Source: Roseateles_B sp051857535 (GTDB taxonomy: Bacteria; Pseudomonadota; Gammaproteobacteria; Burkholderiales; Burkholderiaceae_C). Taken from it: DNA of 64,000 nt. Under the pieces are notes generated by a model, which searched no databases, was not told where the DNA came from, and worked only from the letters and a program-made list of their open reading frames with translations. Positions 46,881-56,073 of the stretch are shown here, piece by piece. How positions within the stretch are numbered: the stretch's first letter is position 1; each line of letters opens with the position of its first letter. Both the position numbers and the translations under genes were made by a program. The stretch spans positions 434,001-498,000 of the forward strand of contig NZ_JBPZGY010000002.1 of the NCBI RefSeq assembly GCF_051857535.1, given 5' to 3'.

Positions 46881-47018
46881 ATGAGCGCGGCCCTGCGCCG
46901 ACAGTTGATGCAGCGTTCGCTGGCATCCCGGGTCGCGCTGTCCGGCCTGGCGCGGGCCGCCGTGGCATTCCCGGAGCGTGTGCAGGGCTGGGCCGAATGG
47001 GAGGCGTCGGCGGCCTGA
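46881..47018 (+). CDS. Possible 45-residue basic protein
   Basis: An open frame reading MSAALRRQLMQRSLASRVAL and ending WAEWEASAA, just behind the zinc-ribbon gene. Its third codon positions are GC-rich like those of the neighbours. No ribosome site is clear and no family is recognised, so it may be chance. Confidence 0.3.
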   Translation: MSAALRRQLMQRSLASRVALSGLARAAVAFPERVQGWAEWEASAA

Positions 47019-47039
47019 GCCCACGCGCATCCATCGAAG

Positions 47040-47129
47040 CAGCGCATAGGCAACGCATGGGCAACGCATAGGCAACGCATGGGCAGCGCAGCGGCGATGA
47101 TGGGCCCAACGCCCGCCCAACGCCCGCCC
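47040..47129. repeat. Array of 11-bp direct repeats
   Basis: Five 11-bp units at 47040-47094 alternate in form: CAGCGCATAGG, CAACGCATGGG, CAACGCATAGG, CAACGCATGGG, CAGCGCAGCGG. After a 13-bp break, CAACGCCCGCC occurs twice (47108-47118 and 47119-47129). The spacing of one helical turn puts all units on one face of the DNA. The array lies just upstream of the gene at 47156. Confidence 0.8.
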
Positions 47130-47155
47130 GGCCCGATGCCAGGAGATCCCCGCCC

Positions 47156-47590
47156 ATGCCCGCCGCCCTCGTCGCCACCGTGCTCGCCGGCCTGACGGCC
47201 GCCGTCGCCCTGCTGCTGATCGTCATGCTGGCCCGGCGTGCCAGGGCAGGCGCCGGCTCCTGGCGCGACGTGGGGTGGGACTTCGCCAGGCGGGCCTGGC
47301 GGCCACTGCCAGGGTTGATGGCAGCCGCGCTGCTGATGGCCGGGGCCGAGCTGCTGCTGCCGGCGGAGCGCATCGCCACGGAGGTCAATCACCTGCAAGT
47401 TGTCGAGGGCGGGGCCGTCGAGCTGTCCTATTCGCTTTGCTGCACTGGCGGCGGCACGGAGGCCTGCGTGGTGCCCGGCGGCGCGGCCCTGCGGCCGGGC
47501 CAGGCCATCGAGCTGCGCAGGACCCGTCTCCTGGGGCGGTGCAGCGCGCGGGTGCTGGACGGTCCGCCTGCGCCCTGCCGCTGCAGCTAG
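47156..47590 (+). CDS. Two-helix membrane protein of unknown function
   Basis: A 144-residue protein with hydrophobic segments at about 4-26 and 50-68, then a small Cys-rich domain (SLCCTGGGTEACVVPGG, and CRCS at the end) that should lie in the periplasm if both ends are outside. No family recognised. It sits right behind the 11-bp repeat array and in line with two further unknown genes. Confidence 0.6.
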   Translation: MPAALVATVLAGLTAAVALLLIVMLARRARAGAGSWRDVGWDFARRAWRPLPGLMAAALLMAGAELLLPAERIATEVNHLQVVEGGAVELSYSLCCTGGGTEACVVPGGAALRPGQAIELRRTRLLGRCSARVLDGPPAPCRCS

Positions 47591-47662
47591 ACCGGAGCCC
47601 GAAGGAGCCGCGCTGCTGTCGCCTCTGCAATGAAGGACACCCACGCTGCTATCGTTCGTGCC

Positions 47663-48148
47663 ATGCCAAGGAACATCCCTGTCATCACGGCGCTCACCCC
47701 GCTCTTCGGCGCCTTGCTGGGCAGCCTGCTCGTGGCTCCTGCTGCCGCCGCCGAGCCCCTGCTGGTGCCGATCGACGCCCGCATCGGCACGGAGGCCCGC
47801 GGCCGCGAGCGCGGCGAACAGGCGGCACGGGCCGACATCGCGGCGGGCATGCTGAAGCTGTTCGAGTCGACAGGGCCTGAGACGGTGAGGGCCTCGTCCC
47901 GCCGGAGTGTGCGGAAGCAACTGCTGCGTGCGAAGGGCATCCGCCTGGCTCTCGGGCCCGGCTGCACGGATCCGGGCGAGCAGCGCGGCTATGTGGCGGC
48001 CTATAACGAGCGCATGAGCGCCGAGGCGCGGCGCCGCTTCGGCCCCGACTTCTGGGAGCAACTGGACAGGGACGTGGACCAGCAACTGCGCGCGGGCAGT
48101 CGCAGGGTCGGCGGCACGGAGGACCGGCCTGCGGAAGTCCTGCGCTGA
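47663..48148 (+). CDS. Secreted protein of unknown function
   Basis: A 161-residue protein with a Sec signal (LTPLFGALLGSLLVAPAAAA), then a helical, charged body (IGTEARGRERGEQAARADIAAG) containing one cysteine in GPGCTDPGEQRGYV. No family recognised. An upstream in-frame ATG at 47630 is possible, but starting at 47663 gives a normal signal peptide. The next frame begins 4 bp after the stop. Confidence 0.6.
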   Translation: MPRNIPVITALTPLFGALLGSLLVAPAAAAEPLLVPIDARIGTEARGRERGEQAARADIAAGMLKLFESTGPETVRASSRRSVRKQLLRAKGIRLALGPGCTDPGEQRGYVAAYNERMSAEARRRFGPDFWEQLDRDVDQQLRAGSRRVGGTEDRPAEVLR

Positions 48149-48152
48149 GCCG

Positions 48153-48706
48153 ATGAAAAGAACGCCCTTGCTTGCCGGCGCCCGCGCCGTGCTGACGACC
48201 GTACTCAGCATCTTCGGGACCCACTCCCTGTTCGTCCACTCCAGCGGGCGTCGGGCCTGTTCCTGTTGGGTGTGACCGGGCTCCTGCTGGCCGAGACGGC
48301 CTCGGGTGTGCGGAGCCGGTTCGCCAGCCAGGGCCCTTGCGTGCTGCTGCGCTCCCTGGGCACTTCTCTGCTGCTCGCTGCGTTCTTTGCCGCACAGTCG
48401 ACGGTGCATGAATTCCGCCTGCGCTGCCTCATCGCCCTTCAGCGCGGGGCCCTGGAGACGGCCGCCCAGGAGGCGCTGGCCACGGGCAAGGACAATGAGG
48501 AGGACCTGTGGCGACCCGCCTTCGATGTCCGGCCCGCGCTCCTTGGGCCGGCCCGTGCCGGGGCCTGGCGCCAGGGCGAGCTGATCTTCCTCGACTTCGA
48601 GGGATCCCCGGACCATGCCACCGGGCGCTGCTACCCCCCGCGGCATCACCAGCACCAGGACTGCAGCACGCCGCCGGGTGGCCCCGGCTACCGCTTCCAT
48701 TCGTGA
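48153..48706 (+). pseudogene. Frameshifted membrane protein gene
   Basis: The reading frame from ATG 48153 encodes a plausible membrane start (TPLLAGARAVLTTVLSIFG) but stops at 48273-48275. Another frame continues without a stop to 48706, with ASGLFLLGVTGLLLAETASG as its second hydrophobic stretch and a third near SLLLAAFFAAQS. The two join naturally around 48243-48262 if one base is gained or lost. The joined product would be about 183 residues, ending in a His/Cys-containing tail. This is either a true decay mutation or a sequencing error; the family is unknown. Confidence 0.55.
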
Positions 48707-48738
48707 AAAAGCCCTGGCGGCCGCAGCGCACCAGGGCT
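48706..48738 (-). terminator. Intrinsic terminator for cphA
   Basis: AGCCCTGG (48710-48717) and CCAGGGCT (48731-48738) form a perfect stem. Read on the minus strand it is followed by a run of five T. It lies 20 bp past the cphA stop. Confidence 0.8.
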
Positions 48739-48757
48739 TGCAGGGGCGAGGGCCTGA

Positions 48758-51319
48758 TCAGCCCTGGGTGATGCGCTGCGCCAGATGCGCCAGCGCCTCT
48801 TCCACCTGGTCCACCAGCACCAGGCACAGATCGCCCGGCTGCAGGCGCTCCAGGGCGCGGTCGATGGCGACGAACTCGCCGCGGATCTCCTCGATGTGGG
48901 AGGTGCGCGTGGCGCCTTCCAGGCCCTGGCGCAGCAGACGCAGCACCTCACCGTCCTCGCGGCCGCGCTGGCAGGCGTCCTGGAAGAGGAGGGCGTCGTC
49001 GAAGGCGGCGCCGAGGATCTGGGTCTGGATGCGGATGTCCTCGTCGCGACGGTCGCCGGCACCGGAGATCACCACCGAGCGGCGCTTGGCCGGCAGGGCT
49101 TCCACGGCGGCCACCAGGGCGCGCATGGCGTCGCCGTTGTGGCCGTAGTCGGCGATCACGGTGGCGCCGCGGTAGTCCATCACGTTGAAGCGGCCGGGGA
49201 CGTTGTCGCTGTCGCTGTTGAAGCTGGCCAGGCCGCGGCGGATGGTGTCCCAGTCCAGGCCCACGCCCCAGGCGGCCGCCACGGAGGCCATGGCGTTCTC
49301 CACCTGGAAGGGGATCATGCCGCCGCGCGTGAAGGGGATGTCGCGCAGGGGGATGCTCTCGCGCCAGGCGCCCTGGGCGGCGACGAGCTGGTCACCGTCG
49401 ATGAAGACGCAGCGCTTGCCCTGGGCGCGGTGCGCGGCCATCAGGGCATGGTGGCGGTCGGCGGTGAAGAAGATGATCTGGCCGGGGCAGACGCTGGCCA
49501 TGTTCGCCACCACCGGGTCAGAGGCGTTGAGCACCGCATAGCCGCTGAGCGCCACGTTCTGCACGATCACGCGCTTGACCAGGGCCAGCTCCTCGACGGT
49601 GTTGAGGAAATTCATGCCCAGGTGGTCGCCCTCGCCGAGGTTGGTCACCACGGCGACCTGGCAGCGGTCGAAGCCCAGGCCCTCGCGCAGCACGCCGCCG
49701 CGGGCGGTCTCGAACACGGCGGCCTCGACGTCCGGGTGCATCAGCACATTGCGGGCGCTCTTGGGGCCGGAGCAGTCGCCGCTGTCGATCTGGCGGCCGT
49801 CGACATAGACGCCGTCGGTGTTGGTCATGCCCACGCGCAGGCCGCAGGTGGCGAACATGTGGGCGATCAGCCGGGTGGTGGTGGTCTTGCCGTTGGTGCC
49901 GGTCACCGCGACCACGGGGATGCGGCCGTCCTCGCTCTTGTGGCCGTGGCCGTAAAGGTGGTTGATGATGGCCTCGCCCACATTGCGGCCCTTGCCGAAG
50001 CTGGGCGAGAGGTGCATGCGCAGACCCGGAGCAGCATTGACCTCGACGATGCCGCCGCTGATCTCCTCCAGCGGGCGCAGCACGCTCTCGGCCACCACGT
50101 CAACGCCGCACACATGCAGGCCCACGACCTGGGCTGCGGCGATGGCGCGGGCGGCGACGTCGGGGTGGACGTCATCGGTCACATCGGTGGCGGTGCCACC
50201 GGTGCTGAGGTTGGCGTTGTTGCGCAGGATCACGCGCTGGCCCTTGGCCGGCACGGACTCGGGGGTCAGGTCTTGCTGGGTGAGGCGCGCGACGGCAATG
50301 TCGTCGAAGCGGATCTTGGTCAGCGAGGTGGCGTGGCCGTCGCCGCGCTTAGGGTCGGCATTGACCTTGTCGACCAACTGCTTGACGGTGTGGACGCCAT
50401 CGCCGATCACGTGCGGCGGATCGCGGCGGGCGGCGGCGACGAGCTTGTCGCCCACCACCAGCAGGCGGTAGTCGGAGCCGGGCAGGAACTTCTCGACCAT
50501 CACATGGCCGATCTCGTCCGCGGCCTTGTAGGCGGCCTCCAGCTGCTCGCGGCTGGTGACATTGACGGTCACGCCCTTGCCCTGGTTGCCGTCCTGGGGC
50601 TTGACCACCACGGGCAGGCCGATCTCCAGGGCCACGTCCCAGGCGTCGTCAACGGACTCGACAGGGCGGCCGATGGGCACGGGCACGCCAGCGGACTGCA
50701 GCAGCTGCTTGCAGAGGTCCTTGTCCTGGGCGATGGACTCGCTCACCGCGCTGGTGGCGTCGACCTCGGCGGCCCAGATGCGGCGCTGCTTGGCGCCCCA
50801 GCCGAACTGCACCAGGCTGCCCTGCGTGAGGCGGCGGAAGGGGATGCCGCGCTTGACGGCGGCGTCCACGATGGAGCCGGTGGAGGGGCCCAGGCGCACG
50901 TCTTCATCAGTCTCGCGCAGACGCTTCAGGCACTCGTCGATGTCGAAGCTGCCTTCGCCCATGGCGGCCAGGATGAGCCGCGTGGCGTCATCCATGGCCA
51001 TGCGGCCGACGTCTTCCTCGCTGTACTCGACCACCACCTGGCAGGTGCCGGGCTCGCCGGTGACGTGGGTGTGGCTGAAGGTGACCGGGCAGCCGGCCTG
51101 CGCCTGCAGGGCGAGGGCCGCTTGCTCCAGGACCTGGGCCAGGCTCATCTCGGCACGCAGGGCGCCGATGCCGGGGAAGAGGGCACGCAGACGGGCCTCG
51201 AAGCCGGCCAGGCCGCTGATCGAACGCTCGGCTTCCGTGCAGTGCACCACGGCTTCCATGGCGGTGTGGCGGCTCCACATATTGGGGCCTCGGAGGGCGC
51301 GGATGCGGGAGACTTCCAT
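48758..51319 (-). CDS. cphA: Cyanophycin synthetase
   Basis: An 853-residue enzyme that builds cyanophycin, a polymer of an aspartate backbone with arginine side chains, using ATP. An N-terminal domain (about 1-160) precedes an ATP-grasp domain (GLPVVVKPQDGNQGKGV, and EVNAAPGLRMHLSP). The C-terminal Mur-ligase-like half has an intact P-loop, VTGTNGKTTTTRL, near residue 470. All features of an active enzyme are present. It lies 57 bp behind a second, degenerate synthetase gene and ends at a strong terminator. No cyanophycinase gene is in the window. Confidence 0.95.
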   Translation of the reverse strand: MEVSRIRALRGPNMWSRHTAMEAVVHCTEAERSISGLAGFEARLRALFPGIGALRAEMSLAQVLEQAALALQAQAGCPVTFSHTHVTGEPGTCQVVVEYSEEDVGRMAMDDATRLILAAMGEGSFDIDECLKRLRETDEDVRLGPSTGSIVDAAVKRGIPFRRLTQGSLVQFGWGAKQRRIWAAEVDATSAVSESIAQDKDLCKQLLQSAGVPVPIGRPVESVDDAWDVALEIGLPVVVKPQDGNQGKGVTVNVTSREQLEAAYKAADEIGHVMVEKFLPGSDYRLLVVGDKLVAAARRDPPHVIGDGVHTVKQLVDKVNADPKRGDGHATSLTKIRFDDIAVARLTQQDLTPESVPAKGQRVILRNNANLSTGGTATDVTDDVHPDVAARAIAAAQVVGLHVCGVDVVAESVLRPLEEISGGIVEVNAAPGLRMHLSPSFGKGRNVGEAIINHLYGHGHKSEDGRIPVVAVTGTNGKTTTTRLIAHMFATCGLRVGMTNTDGVYVDGRQIDSGDCSGPKSARNVLMHPDVEAAVFETARGGVLREGLGFDRCQVAVVTNLGEGDHLGMNFLNTVEELALVKRVIVQNVALSGYAVLNASDPVVANMASVCPGQIIFFTADRHHALMAAHRAQGKRCVFIDGDQLVAAQGAWRESIPLRDIPFTRGGMIPFQVENAMASVAAAWGVGLDWDTIRRGLASFNSDSDNVPGRFNVMDYRGATVIADYGHNGDAMRALVAAVEALPAKRRSVVISGAGDRRDEDIRIQTQILGAAFDDALLFQDACQRGREDGEVLRLLRQGLEGATRTSHIEEIRGEFVAIDRALERLQPGDLCLVLVDQVEEALAHLAQRITQG

Positions 51320-51376
51320 GTTCGCGTCGTCTTTCGGGAAATGCGGTTGTGAGCGGGGCGGCGTCTTGCTTGCGCC

Positions 51377-53554
51377 TTATTGCGCCAGGTCCGGCACGAA
51401 GGTGTCCAGTCCGGCGGAGATCAGCTCGGGGGAGATGTTCATGGCCCAGGCTGTGGCGACGGCGGCCAGCAGGGTCGCGTCATCGGTGGGCTGACCGGCC
51501 TTGGCAAAGCGCTGGGCCAGGCCGGCGATGTTGGCGCCGACGGTCTCGCTCGCCCCTTGCGCCAGCACGGCGGTGCCGCCCTGCAGGAAGACGGCGCGGC
51601 CGCCCTTGGCCCGGTGGGCCTGCAGGGCCTCGTTGGCAGCGTCCAGGGCGTAGAAGAGCACCTCGCCGTCGCTGAGTTCGGCCATCTCCACGAGGCGGGG
51701 TTCGGCGGCGTTGAGCACCGCGGCACCGTCGCCCAGCACCACGTCGATCTGGGTGCGCAGCACCTTGAAGCGCTGGTCCTCGGTGAGGGTGTCGAAGTGG
51801 CTGAGATCCACGGCGGCGGCCATGTCCGTCACCACGCCGACCTGGCAGCGGTCATAGGCCAGGCCGTCCTTCAGGATGGAGGCGGCGTCGTTCTGCACCA
51901 CCACGGCATCGACCACGCGGTTCATCAGCAGGCGGTGGGCGGCGTCCCAGCGGGCGCTGAAGCGCTTCTCGACGCGGCGCGGGCCCAGGAAGAGGCCGTC
52001 GCTGCAGGCCAGACCCACATGGCGGCCGTTGAGGTGCAGCAGCCAGGCGACCAGGCGGGTGATGTGGTTGCCGCCTTGCGAGGCCAGCACGCCGATCACG
52101 GGGATGCGGCCGGTCTCGTCCTCGGCGAAGAGGTGGTCGATGATGGCCTGACCCACCGGCTGGGGCATGCCCTCGGCGGGCTTCAGGTGCATCAGCAGGC
52201 CGGGGCCGGCATTGACCTCGACGATGGCGCCGCCGGTCTCGGACAGGGGCCGGGAGATGTCGGTGCTCACCAGATCGACCCCGGCGATGTCCAGGCCGAT
52301 GGTGCGGGCCGCCAGCGAGACGGCATGCGCCACCTCGGGGTGGACCTGGGCCGTGCAGTCGATGGCCACGTTGCCGTTGCGCTGGATCAGCACCCGCTGG
52401 CCGGAGGCCGGCACGGCGGTGGGCGTCACGCCCTGGCGCTGCAGGTCCAGCAGCACGACGGCGTCTTCACCCAGGGTGATGCGGTTGAGGGGGAAGTCCT
52501 CGGTCAGGCCGCGGCGCGGGTCGGTGTTGATCTGGAGGTCGATCAGTTGCTGCACGGTGTGCTGGCCGTCGCCGGTGATCCAGGCCTCATCACCGCGGGC
52601 AGCGGCCACCACCTGACCGCCCACCACCAGCAGGCGGTGCTCGTTGCCGGGGATGTAGCTTTCCACGAGGACCTCGGAGCCCTCCTTGTCGGCCAGATCG
52701 AAGGCGGCGGCGACGTCAGCTTCCTGGCGCAGGTCCAGGGTCACGCCCCGGCCATGGTTGCCGTCGGAGGGCTTGACCACCACCGGCAGGCCGATGTCCT
52801 GGGCGGCTTCCCAGGCCTCGGCTGCCGTCTTGACCGCCGTGCCGGCCGGCACCGGCACGCCCACGCTCTTGAGCAGGCTCTTGGTGAGGTCCTTGTCACG
52901 GGCGATGCCTTCGGCGATCGCGCTGGTCATGTCGGTCTCGGCGGTCCAGATGCGGCGCTGGCGGGCGCCGTGGCCCAGCTGCACCAGGTTGCCGTCGTTC
53001 AGGCGGATGTGGGGAATGCGGCGGTCCGTCGCGGCGGCCACGATGGCGGCGGTGGAGGGGCCCAGGTAGCAGTCGTCGACCTTGTCGCGGATGCGGTCCA
53101 CGGCGGCCTTCACGTCGAAGGTGTCGGCATTGATCATGGCCATGATCAGGGCATGACCCTCGGCCAGGGCGGCACGGGCCACCTGCTCGTCACGGGCCCG
53201 GAAGACCATGCGGTACACGCCGGTCTTGGACGTGGAGCGGGTCTGGCCGAAGCCGGTAGGCATGCCGGAGAGGTTGAGCAGCTCGATGACGATGTGCTCC
53301 AGCACATGACCCATCCAGGTGCCCTCGGTGAGGCGCTGCAGGAAGCCGCCACGTTCGCCGACGCCACAATGGTGCTCGATCAGGGCGGGCAGGACGGTCG
53401 TCAGCCGCTCATTGAAGCCCTCAAGCTTGTTGGATGGGAATTCCTCCAGCCGGCCCAGGTCCAGCCAGACCTCCAGGACGGGGCGGTAGGTCCACATATT
53501 GGGACCACGCAGGTAGTTGACGCGCAAAAGCTGGATGTCGTCGTGTCGGCTCAT
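51377..53554 (-). CDS. cphA': Second cyanophycin synthetase CphA' with degenerate Mur-ligase half
   Basis: A 725-residue relative of CphA. The N-terminal and ATP-grasp domains are well kept (GLPVVVKPSDGNHGRGV, and EVNAGPGLLMHLKP). The position of the Mur-ligase P-loop (near residue 488) reads GVLASQGGNHITRL, without the GKT needed to bind ATP phosphates. The C-terminal half is also shorter. Paired cphA/cphA' genes are known from Ralstonia/Cupriavidus and relatives. The protein probably adds only one amino acid or acts as a partner of CphA. The start at ATG 53554 is set by similarity (MSRHDDIQLLRVNYLRGPNM). Confidence 0.92.
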   Translation of the reverse strand: MSRHDDIQLLRVNYLRGPNMWTYRPVLEVWLDLGRLEEFPSNKLEGFNERLTTVLPALIEHHCGVGERGGFLQRLTEGTWMGHVLEHIVIELLNLSGMPTGFGQTRSTSKTGVYRMVFRARDEQVARAALAEGHALIMAMINADTFDVKAAVDRIRDKVDDCYLGPSTAAIVAAATDRRIPHIRLNDGNLVQLGHGARQRRIWTAETDMTSAIAEGIARDKDLTKSLLKSVGVPVPAGTAVKTAAEAWEAAQDIGLPVVVKPSDGNHGRGVTLDLRQEADVAAAFDLADKEGSEVLVESYIPGNEHRLLVVGGQVVAAARGDEAWITGDGQHTVQQLIDLQINTDPRRGLTEDFPLNRITLGEDAVVLLDLQRQGVTPTAVPASGQRVLIQRNGNVAIDCTAQVHPEVAHAVSLAARTIGLDIAGVDLVSTDISRPLSETGGAIVEVNAGPGLLMHLKPAEGMPQPVGQAIIDHLFAEDETGRIPVIGVLASQGGNHITRLVAWLLHLNGRHVGLACSDGLFLGPRRVEKRFSARWDAAHRLLMNRVVDAVVVQNDAASILKDGLAYDRCQVGVVTDMAAAVDLSHFDTLTEDQRFKVLRTQIDVVLGDGAAVLNAAEPRLVEMAELSDGEVLFYALDAANEALQAHRAKGGRAVFLQGGTAVLAQGASETVGANIAGLAQRFAKAGQPTDDATLLAAVATAWAMNISPELISAGLDTFVPDLAQ

Positions 53555-53776
53555 GGGGCGGGGCGTGGACAGGTCGGGAGGGGGAAGGCCGGCCAGGGCC
53601 GGGATGTGCGTCTGGCGACCAGGCGCCATTTTGCTCTCAGTTTGGGGCGGGTTTGTCCGTCGTGTGAGTGAGGGCCTGCTCGCTTGTCATCGATTGGGCG
53701 GTGGGAACGTTGCAGGATGCGCGAAAATCGCGCAGTCGCCGGCAGCCGCCCCGGGGGCGTTCAGAACGAAAGAACA
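53555..53776. promoter_or_regulatory. Divergent cphA'/ABC-transporter intergenic region
   Basis: This 222-bp gap must hold the promoters for both arms of the cyanophycin locus. I could not identify a confident -35/-10 pair or an operator by eye. Confidence 0.4.
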
Positions 53777-56056
53777 ATGCAGCATCACCATCCTGTGGAC
53801 GACGCGTCCGCCAAGCATCCCGAATGGGCGACTCTGACTTCGCGTCTCTTGAAGGGCGAGAACGTCCTGGCCAGCCTGGAGGTTGACCTCGACGCTCAAT
53901 TGCGCTTCGGCGTGGGCCTGCTGGCCTTCAGCCACCAGCGCCTGCTGGCCTTCGATGCCGGCAGCCGCCAGTGGTCCGAGTGGCCCCTGCGCCCCGGGCT
54001 GGAGTTGCGCCTCACCGACCACGCCGGCGTGGGCTGCCTGGAGTTGGTGGACGCCACCGGCCGCCTGGCCCTGTGGCGCTTCACCCTGGCGATCAATCTA
54101 CAGGCCCAGCGCTTCCAGGAGGCCTTCGAGCGCCGGGACGAAGGCCCGCGCACCGAGGCCGAGGAGGTGGGCTTCTGCCCCAGCTGCAAGGCCCCGCTGC
54201 CCCCCGAGAGCGAGGAATGCCCCACCTGCGAGCGTGAACTGCACACGCCGCCCTCCACCTGGGTGCTGCTGCGCCTGTGGCGCTTCGCCCGGCCCTACCA
54301 GGGCCAGCTGCTGCTGGGCTTCCTGCTGATGCTGGGGGCCACCGCGGCCACCCTGGTCGGCCCCTATCTCTACCGTCCGCTGATGGACGAGGTGCTGATC
54401 CCCTTCCAGCAGGGCCAGAAGATCGATCCCTGGCTGGTGGCCTACTACCTGGGCGGCCTGCTGGGCGCCGGGCTCGTGTCCTGGGTGCTGGGCTGGGCCA
54501 AGACCTACATCCTCGCCCTGGTGTCCGAGCGCATCGCCGCGGACATGCGCACCGCCACCTTCGAGCACCTGCTGTCGCTGTCGCTGGAGTACTTCGGCAA
54601 CAAGCGCACCGGGGACCTGATGTCCCGCATCGGTTCCGAGACCGACCGCATCAGCGTCTTCCTCTCCCTGCACGCCCTGGACTTCATCACCGACGTCCTG
54701 ATGCTGGGCATGACGGCTGTCATCCTCTTCTCCATCAACCACTGGCTGGCCCTGGCCACCCTGCTGCCCCTGCCCTTCATCGCCTGGATGATCCACCTGG
54801 TGCGGGACCGCCTGCGCACGGGCTTCGAGAAGATCGACCGCGTCTGGGGCGAGGTGACCAGCGTGCTGGCCGACACCATCCCCGGCATCCGCGTGGTCAA
54901 GGCCTTCGCCCAGGAGCGTCGCGAGGCCCGGCGCTTCAAGGAGGCCAACGACAACAACCTCAAGGTCAACGACCGCCTGAACAAGACCTGGAGCCTGTTC
55001 ACGCCCACGGTCTCACTGCTGACGGAGATCGGCCTGCTGGTCGTCTGGGCCTTCGGCATCTACCTGGTGTCCGACGGCGACATCACGGTGGGCGTGCTGA
55101 CCTCCTTCCTGGCCTACATCGGCCGTTTCTACGGGCGCATGGATTCCATGAGCCGCATCGTCTCGGTCACGCAGAAGGCGGCGGCCGGTGCCAAGCGCAT
55201 CTTCGACATCCTGGACCACCAGTCCAATGTGCCTGACCCCGCCAGCCCGGTGAAGCTCGACGGCGTGACCGGGGGGCTGCAGATCCAGGACATCGGCTTC
55301 CGCTACGGCAACCGTGCGGTGATCCGCGGCCTCACGCTGGACATCCAGCCGGGCGAGATGATCGGCCTGGTGGGCCATTCCGGCTCGGGCAAGAGCACGC
55401 TGGTCAACCTGATCTGCCGCTTCTACGACGTCACCGAGGGCTCGATCCGCATCGACGGCACCGACCTGCGTCGCGTGACGGTGGCCGACTACCGCCGCCA
55501 CATCGGCCTGGTGCTGCAGGAGCCCTTCCTCTTCTTCGGCACCATTGCCGAGAACATCGCCTACGGCAAGCCGGACGCCTGCCGCGAGGAGATCGTCGCC
55601 GCGGCCCGCGCCGCCCATGCGCACGAGTTCATCCTGCGCCTGCCCCACGGTTACGACAGCCTGGTGGGCGAGCGCGGCCAGGGCCTCTCCGGTGGCGAAC
55701 GCCAGCGCATCTCCATCGCTCGCGCCCTGCTGATCAACCCGCGCCTGCTGATCCTGGACGAAGCCACCTCGGCCGTGGACACCGAGACCGAGAAGGAAAT
55801 CCAGAAGGCCCTGGACAACCTCGTGAAGGGTCGCACCACCATCGCCATCGCCCACCGCCTGTCCACCCTGCGCAAGGCCGATCGCCTCGTGGTGATGGAC
55901 CGCGGGCAGATCGTCGAGGTCGGCCCGCATGACGAGCTGATGGAGAAGAAGGGCGCCTACTGGCGGCTCTACGAGGCGCAGGCCCGCCGGGTCGATGCCG
56001 AGGAGGCGGAGCCCATCGCCCTGCCCAATCCCAATGCCCACACGGTGAGCGCCTGA
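53777..56056 (+). CDS. Cyanophycin-associated ABC transporter (fused TMD-NBD) with N-terminal zinc-ribbon domain
   Basis: A 759-residue half-transporter. Residues 1-125 form a soluble domain, followed by a zinc ribbon (C134-PS-C137, C148-PT-C151). Six membrane helices come next (about 170-450), then a nucleotide-binding domain with Walker A GHSGSGKST (about 535-543), signature LSGGERQRIS (about 637) and Walker B LLILDEATS. The MsbA-like exporter body works as a dimer. Proteins of this kind occur beside cphA with a DUF1854 gene. The cargo is unknown; cyanophycin-derived peptide or amino acids are guesses from context. Confidence 0.9.
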   Translation: MQHHHPVDDASAKHPEWATLTSRLLKGENVLASLEVDLDAQLRFGVGLLAFSHQRLLAFDAGSRQWSEWPLRPGLELRLTDHAGVGCLELVDATGRLALWRFTLAINLQAQRFQEAFERRDEGPRTEAEEVGFCPSCKAPLPPESEECPTCERELHTPPSTWVLLRLWRFARPYQGQLLLGFLLMLGATAATLVGPYLYRPLMDEVLIPFQQGQKIDPWLVAYYLGGLLGAGLVSWVLGWAKTYILALVSERIAADMRTATFEHLLSLSLEYFGNKRTGDLMSRIGSETDRISVFLSLHALDFITDVLMLGMTAVILFSINHWLALATLLPLPFIAWMIHLVRDRLRTGFEKIDRVWGEVTSVLADTIPGIRVVKAFAQERREARRFKEANDNNLKVNDRLNKTWSLFTPTVSLLTEIGLLVVWAFGIYLVSDGDITVGVLTSFLAYIGRFYGRMDSMSRIVSVTQKAAAGAKRIFDILDHQSNVPDPASPVKLDGVTGGLQIQDIGFRYGNRAVIRGLTLDIQPGEMIGLVGHSGSGKSTLVNLICRFYDVTEGSIRIDGTDLRRVTVADYRRHIGLVLQEPFLFFGTIAENIAYGKPDACREEIVAAARAAHAHEFILRLPHGYDSLVGERGQGLSGGERQRISIARALLINPRLLILDEATSAVDTETEKEIQKALDNLVKGRTTIAIAHRLSTLRKADRLVVMDRGQIVEVGPHDELMEKKGAYWRLYEAQARRVDAEEAEPIALPNPNAHTVSA

Positions 56057-56073
56057 GCCGCAGAGAGCCCCCC

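Noticed and set aside
48785..53671. Very long open frames on the + strand opposite both cyanophycin synthetase genes
   Set aside because: They are His/Val/Gly/Asp-rich mirror readings caused by high GC at third codon positions of the real minus-strand genes and show no family features.
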